Assembly (NCBI GenBank): GCA_030530685.1
Contig: JAUMUM010000007.1
Location: 50,475-114,474 of the forward strand
DNA from: Actinomycetaceae bacterium
GTDB lineage: Bacteria > Actinomycetota > Actinomycetes > Actinomycetales > Actinomycetaceae
DNA length: 64,000 nt
Reading direction: 5' to 3'
Positions within the stretch are counted from its first letter, which is position 1. Each line of letters starts with the position of its first letter. Both the position numbers and the translations under genes were made by a program. The notes beneath the pieces are model-generated. The model did not search any database. It was not told the DNA's origin and worked only from the letters and a program-made list of their open reading frames with translations. Positions 60,012 to 64,000 of this stretch are shown one piece after another.

Positions 60012-61607
60012 TCAGCCGGCCGGGCAGGTCAGGCCGTCCTTGGGGACGGTGCCTTCCAGGAGGTAGTCGTCGAGCGGCTTGCCGATGCAATCGCCGGCAC
60101 GTCTGTAGGCGGTGTGGCCCTCACCCTCCCACGTGACAAGCACCGAATTATCCAGGCTCTCATGCATCTTCTCCGCCCAGGCATACGGTGTAGCCGGATC
60201 GTGACGCGTACCGACCACGACGATCGTGTCGGAGCCCTTGGCATCACTCGGTTCGGATGCCTCCTTGGGGTTTGGGAACATCGCAACACAGTCAGCCTGC
60301 GCACCCGATGCCGACTGCGCTAAGACTATCGCTTCCTGGTCGAGTTTCTCCGCGAGTTCTAAGTCCTCATCGGACGGCTCATCCTCACTGCTGGCCGGCT
60401 CATCGGCGCAGGTAATGACTTGGAACGCTTCATTGGACATGTAAGTGTTGGGGAAGGAATCGCCATCACGACCCGTGAACTGATCGGCAAGGGCCTGGAA
60501 TTTCGAGCCGTCGTTGTCGTTGATTAGCTGCTCGAAAGCGGCGGTCAGGTCCGGCCACGTTTCGTCGTCGTACAGCGGCGCGATAATCCCGGTAACCAAC
60601 TGCGCTTGGGTCAGTGGCCGCTCGCTATTCTCGGTCGGGAACAGACTGGCCAACGACGCATCGATCAGTTCACGAACCTTCTGCCGCGCCTCATCCACAC
60701 TGCCACCAAGCACACACTGGCCCGAATCCACACAGTCCTGAATGTAATTGGTCAACGCATTCTCGAAGCCCATGACCTGGTCATACCCGACTTGAATACT
60801 GGGATCCGAGGTGTCGACAGCACCGTCCAGAATCATGCGCCCCACATTCTTCGGGAAAAGGCCGGCATACGTCTTGCCCAGCGACGTCCCGTAGGAAAAA
60901 CCGACATAATTGATTTTCGGATCGCCGACCAGCTGACGCATGACATCCATATCGCGGGCCGCATGCTCCGTGCCGACGAACTCGAGCAGGTCCCCCGACT
61001 TCTCCTTGCACCCGTTGGCAAAGCGCTCCGCATCGTCGATAAACTGCGAACGATCACTCGGCTTGTCAAAATCGTATGACTTGTCGAGGAGATCACCCAG
61101 CTCCTTGTCGTCGAGGCAGTCGACCGGCGTCGACTTGCCAACGCCGCGCGGGTCGAAGCCGATGATGTCATAGGCATTGCGCACGTCTTGACTGAATGTG
61201 GTGTTCGCATTGTCGAGCATGGCGACCCCGGACGCGCCCGGGCCGCCGGGATTGACAAAGAGCGAACCGATCGCCTTGTCGCCCTCCGCCTTATGCTTAC
61301 GCAGGGCGATCTTGATTGTCTTGCCGTCGGGATCTTCGTAGTTCAGCGGCACTTCGATCTCCGCGCACTCATCGTCCGAGCCCTCGCACTCGCCCCAGTC
61401 GACATCCTACGAATAGAACTTCTCCAGCTCCTTCGGCGCAGCCGGAAGATCCGACGATGCACTGCCTGAGGAATCTGACGCCTGCGAGCAGCCGGATACG
61501 ACAATACCAAGTGCAAGCATTACACTAAAACATTTTTGTATCTCACGGTACAAAGACACAGAAAGCCATGTTTGGGTAAAAATTAGATGCCTAAGGAATT
61601 TTTTCAT
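60012..61607 (-). pseudogene. TAP-like lipoprotein hydrolase paralog with an in-frame amber codon
   Basis: The 5' part, from ATG 61607 behind AAGGAAAAGAAG, encodes a signal peptide with lipobox (V-V-S-G-C-S-Q) and the conserved L-E-K-F-Y-S. TAG 61409-61407 then ends it where the intact paralog has CAG (Gln). The same frame continues without other damage to 60012, with V-G-F-S-Y-G-T-S-L-G, H-D-P-A-T-P-Y-A-W-A and G-E-G-H-T-A-Y. Either a recent single-base pseudogene or a sequencing error or readthrough is possible. The first ~110 bases are unusually AT-rich for this genome. Confidence 0.85.
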
Positions 61608-61858
61608 ATTCTTCTTTTCCTTATCTAAGGTTCCGCGTGTAAAGCCTCGATCGCATCGGGCATATTTCGGCCGAGGCACGCGGGCCCTTCGACCAGTTTC
61701 CGGCTGCGCGTTGCCGTACCTTCAACGGCGGGCAGGCACGCCCGCCACAGCGTGCGTGAATCGCGCCCATTCGGCGACGTCCCTTACTCTACGTGGAAAT
61801 AGCGGGACTTCCGGCACCTTGCCTCACATTCCGAGCGCCCTGGTCGCCGACACCCACT

Positions 61859-63037
61859 TCACCCCTGCGGGCGCAGCGAGACCATCATCGCCTCCAGGGC
61901 CAGCAGTGGCGAGACATTACCGGCGAGCCTCGTGCGGGCCTGCGCGATGGCGTCCATCCTACGCACGGACTGCTCCGGCGTGGACTCGTCGGCCAGAGAG
62001 CGGACCTGCTCGGCCACATCGGCGTTGACCAGCTCGACGTCGGCACCGAGCTGGACCACCAGAACGTCGCGGTACAGGGACAGGAGGTCGATCATGGCGC
62101 GGTCGAGCTCGTCACGCTGGGCGCGCGTGGTCCGCCGCTTCTGACTTTCGGCCAGCTCCCTGAGCTGGGCGCGGGCTGCGGGAGGCACCCGCGCGTCGCC
62201 CTCGATGCCGAGTGTGCGCCGGAGCTCGGCCTCTTCGGCGTCGAAGCGCTCCCCCACGGACTTCTTGGCGGCGGCCTCGGCCTGGGCGAGTACGCGGTGG
62301 GCGGCCAGGACGGCGTCGCCCGCTCCCCTGATGGCCAGCGCCTCGCGCAGGACGAGTTCGCGTTCGGCCTGCGCGTACGGGTCGAGTGCGAGGGCCCGCG
62401 CCCGGCCGATGTGCGACTGGGAGGCGCGGGCGGCAGCCAGGGCGACCGCGGGAGGGACACCGTCGCGGCGGGTCAGCAGGCCGGCCACGTCCCGCGGCGA
62501 GGGCACAGTCAGCGAGACGTGCCGACAGCGTGAGCGGATCGTCGTCATGACGTCCTCGGGCGAGGGTGTGCACAGCACCCACACGGTAAACGGTGGCGGC
62601 TCCTCAATCGCCTTGAGCAGCACGTTCGTAGTGCGCTCAGCCATGCGGTCGGCGTCCTCGATGAGGATGATGCGCCAGGGTCCGCTTCCCGGGGACACGT
62701 AGGAACGGCCGACGAGGGCGCGCGTCTGGTCCACCGTGATGACCACGCCCTGCGTGGTGACGTGTTCGACGTCGGGATGCGTGCCGGCCATGACGGTCTG
62801 GCAGGCGTGGCACTGGCCACAGCCGACCTCCGGGCCGGTGCACTGGAGGGCCGCGGCGAACGCCCTGGCCGCCAGGGAGCGCCCGGAACCCGGTGGCCCC
62901 GTGATCAGCCACGCCTGGCTCATCGCCGAGTCGGCCGAGACACCGCTGCGGCCGGCGAGCCCCCTGCCGGCCCGGGCGGCCTGCGTCAGGCGGGCGCGGC
63001 ATGCATCCTGACCCACCAGCTCATCGAAGACGCTCAC
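61859..63037 (-). CDS. holB: DNA polymerase III delta' subunit, 392 aa
   Basis: AAA+ clamp-loader subunit. I-T-G-P-P-G-S-G-R-S is the Walker A; the zinc module C-G-Q-C-H-A-C follows near 83, then I-I-L-I-E-D-A-D-R-M (Walker B) and R-S-R-C sensor region (I-R-S-R-C-R-H). GTG 63037 (V-S-V-F-D-E-L-V-G-Q) follows GGAGGTGG. The C-terminal ~130 residues form the collar domain. It follows tmk, as in most actinobacteria. Confidence 0.93.
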   Translation of the reverse strand: MSVFDELVGQDACRARLTQAARAGRGLAGRSGVSADSAMSQAWLITGPPGSGRSLAARAFAAALQCTGPEVGCGQCHACQTVMAGTHPDVEHVTTQGVVITVDQTRALVGRSYVSPGSGPWRIILIEDADRMAERTTNVLLKAIEEPPPFTVWVLCTPSPEDVMTTIRSRCRHVSLTVPSPRDVAGLLTRRDGVPPAVALAAARASQSHIGRARALALDPYAQAERELVLREALAIRGAGDAVLAAHRVLAQAEAAAKKSVGERFDAEEAELRRTLGIEGDARVPPAARAQLRELAESQKRRTTRAQRDELDRAMIDLLSLYRDVLVVQLGADVELVNADVAEQVRSLADESTPEQSVRRMDAIAQARTRLAGNVSPLLALEAMMVSLRPQG

Positions 63038-63202
63038 ATCGCCACCTCCCGCTGTGTGCCCGCGCACTCATCGCCAGGCCGAGCGCGCGTGCATGCTCAC
63101 TCGTCACCAAGCCTTGCGCACACGCCACCAGGCTACGTGCGTCCACCGACGGGCCGCTCGGGCCCGCCGCTGTGTGCTCACCCGCCGTCGGGCTGTACGT
63201 GC

Positions 63203-63865
63203 TCATCGCCGCCCCAGTCTGTGGCCGACGAACTCGCGCACCCGGCCGGCGATTTCCTGCGCGCCAGCCCGCGCATCGACCACGAGCCACCTGCCGGGAT
63301 CGAGGCGCGCCAACTCCAGGTACTCGCGCCGCACCGCCTCGTGGAAGGCCTGCCCGGCGCTCTCGATGCGGTCCTGTGAGGCGCCGAGACGCGCACCCGC
63401 CTCGCCGACGGGAAGGTCGAGCAGCACGGTGACATCCGGCATGAGGCCGCCGGTTGCCCACAGCGACAGCTCGCGGATCTCGTCCTTGCCGAGAGAGCGC
63501 GCCGCGCCCTGGTAGGCGATGGAGGAGTCGATGTAGCGGTCGGCGATGACAACCTCGCCGCGCTCCAACGCCGGCCGAATGAGCGTGGCGACGTGGTGGG
63601 CGCGGTCGGCCGCGTACAGCAGCGCCTCGGCGCGCGGGGCGACGTCGCCGCCGTGAAGGAGGAGCTGGCGAATCTGGCGGCCGAGCTCGGTGCCGCCCGG
63701 CTCACGGGTCGTTCGCACGCTGTGCCCGCGAGCCTCCAGCCACTGCTTCAACAGGTCGACCTGGGTGGTTTTTCCGGAGCCGTCGCCGCCCTCGAAGGTG
63801 ACGAACAGGCCCCTCCCGGCGGGCGCGTCCGGCTCGCGGGTTGACTCGGCCCGCCGCTCGGACAT
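63203..63865 (-). CDS. tmk: Thymidylate kinase, 220 aa
   Basis: dTMP to dTDP phosphorylation. P-loop F-E-G-G-D-G-S-G-K-T-T near 24-34, the T-R-E-P-G-G-T motif, and D-R-Y-I-D-S-S-I-A-Y-Q-G-A-A-R are complete. Its ATG overlaps the stop of the upstream gene (TGATG arrangement), and holB follows 165 bp later. Confidence 0.95.
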   Translation of the reverse strand: MSERRAESTREPDAPAGRGLFVTFEGGDGSGKTTQVDLLKQWLEARGHSVRTTREPGGTELGRQIRQLLLHGGDVAPRAEALLYAADRAHHVATLIRPALERGEVVIADRYIDSSIAYQGAARSLGKDEIRELSLWATGGLMPDVTVLLDLPVGEAGARLGASQDRIESAGQAFHEAVRREYLELARLDPGRWLVVDARAGAQEIAGRVREFVGHRLGRR

Positions 63866-64000
63866 CAGCCCTCGACCTCCGCCGAGCCCTTCGGTGCAGC
63901 ATCGGGCGCAGACGCGGCCTTGGCCGCCGACGCTGCCTTAGACGCCGCCATCTTGGCAGGCGCCTTCTTGCCTGCAGGTTCCTTGGCGCTCGTCGTGGCG
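63865..64000 (-). CDS. topA: C-terminal end of a protein with Ala/Lys-rich tail, probably DNA topoisomerase I, truncated by the window
   Basis: Only the last 44 residues are visible: an A/K/P/S-rich chain (K-E-P-A-G-K-K-A-P-A-K, K-A-A-S-A-A-K-A-A-S) ending A-E-V-E-G. Actinobacterial TopA carries such a basic tail and topA-tmk-holB is a conserved order, so topA is the likely identity. No catalytic part is in the window, so the call rests on composition and context. Confidence 0.65.
   Translation of the reverse strand, partial: ATTSAKEPAGKKAPAKMAASKAASAAKAASAPDAAPKGSAEVEG

Overview
The window comes from a high-GC actinobacterium. The host half carries actinobacterial markers: carD, the gene order topA-tmk-holB, a LytR_C-type protein, TAP-like lipoprotein hydrolases, and promoters that look leaderless. 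An Actinomyces-like member of the Actinomycetaceae is a reasonable guess, but the sequence alone does not fix the genus. Window position 1 lies inside a gene, and the last 136 bases are the C-terminus of a gene that is probably topA.

Bases 1 to about 34,100 are a nearly complete siphovirus prophage. Its integrase and left attachment site must lie left of the window. The order is: a left-end set of accessory genes (DUF4352-like lipoprotein tail, HIRAN-like membrane protein, ImmA/IrrE peptidase plus 2-TM protein); the immunity switch (second ImmA/IrrE protein and repressor leftward; Cro-like HTH, KilAC antirepressor and small HTH rightward, with shared TGTTCC/GGAACA operator half-sites); a recombination and replication block (SMC-like ATPase, PD-(D/E)XK exonuclease, Sak4-like ATPase, WhiB, Hjr-like nuclease, replisome organiser with an internal iteron cluster, SSB); a leftward two-gene operon with an Aca-like regulator; the packaging and head module (HNH, terminases, portal, MuF, scaffold, capsid); the tail module (connectors, major tail protein, -1 frameshift chaperone pair, tape measure with M23 peptidase, minor tail proteins); and lysis (CHAP/GH25 endolysin, holin). 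A leftward cluster of three tiny genes, one behind a near-consensus promoter, closes the right end. A DUF3800 gene with lower GC follows and may be prophage or island cargo.

From about 35.5 kb the window is host chromosome: a secreted and a membrane protein, ornithine aminotransferase, a decayed DUF4143 ATPase, a K+ channel, a LytR_C protein, an unusual 811-residue protein ending in an ASCH domain, rlmB-cysS, an MFS exporter, ispF and ispD near carD, a nucleoside hydrolase, gpmA, an amino-acid permease, a divergent polyol dehydrogenase and DhaK-DhaL kinase pair, a putative small RNA, tRNA-Thr(CGT), two tandem TAP-like lipoprotein hydrolases (one cut by a single nonsense codon), and holB-tmk-topA.

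The most interesting points are the Acr/Aca-shaped operon at 14.3-15.1 kb with a 27-bp palindrome over its promoter, the 12-bp-phased iterons plus hairpin inside the replication gene, the strongly promoted 36-residue amphipathic peptide gene at 34.0 kb, and the unassigned structured RNA at 57.6 kb.
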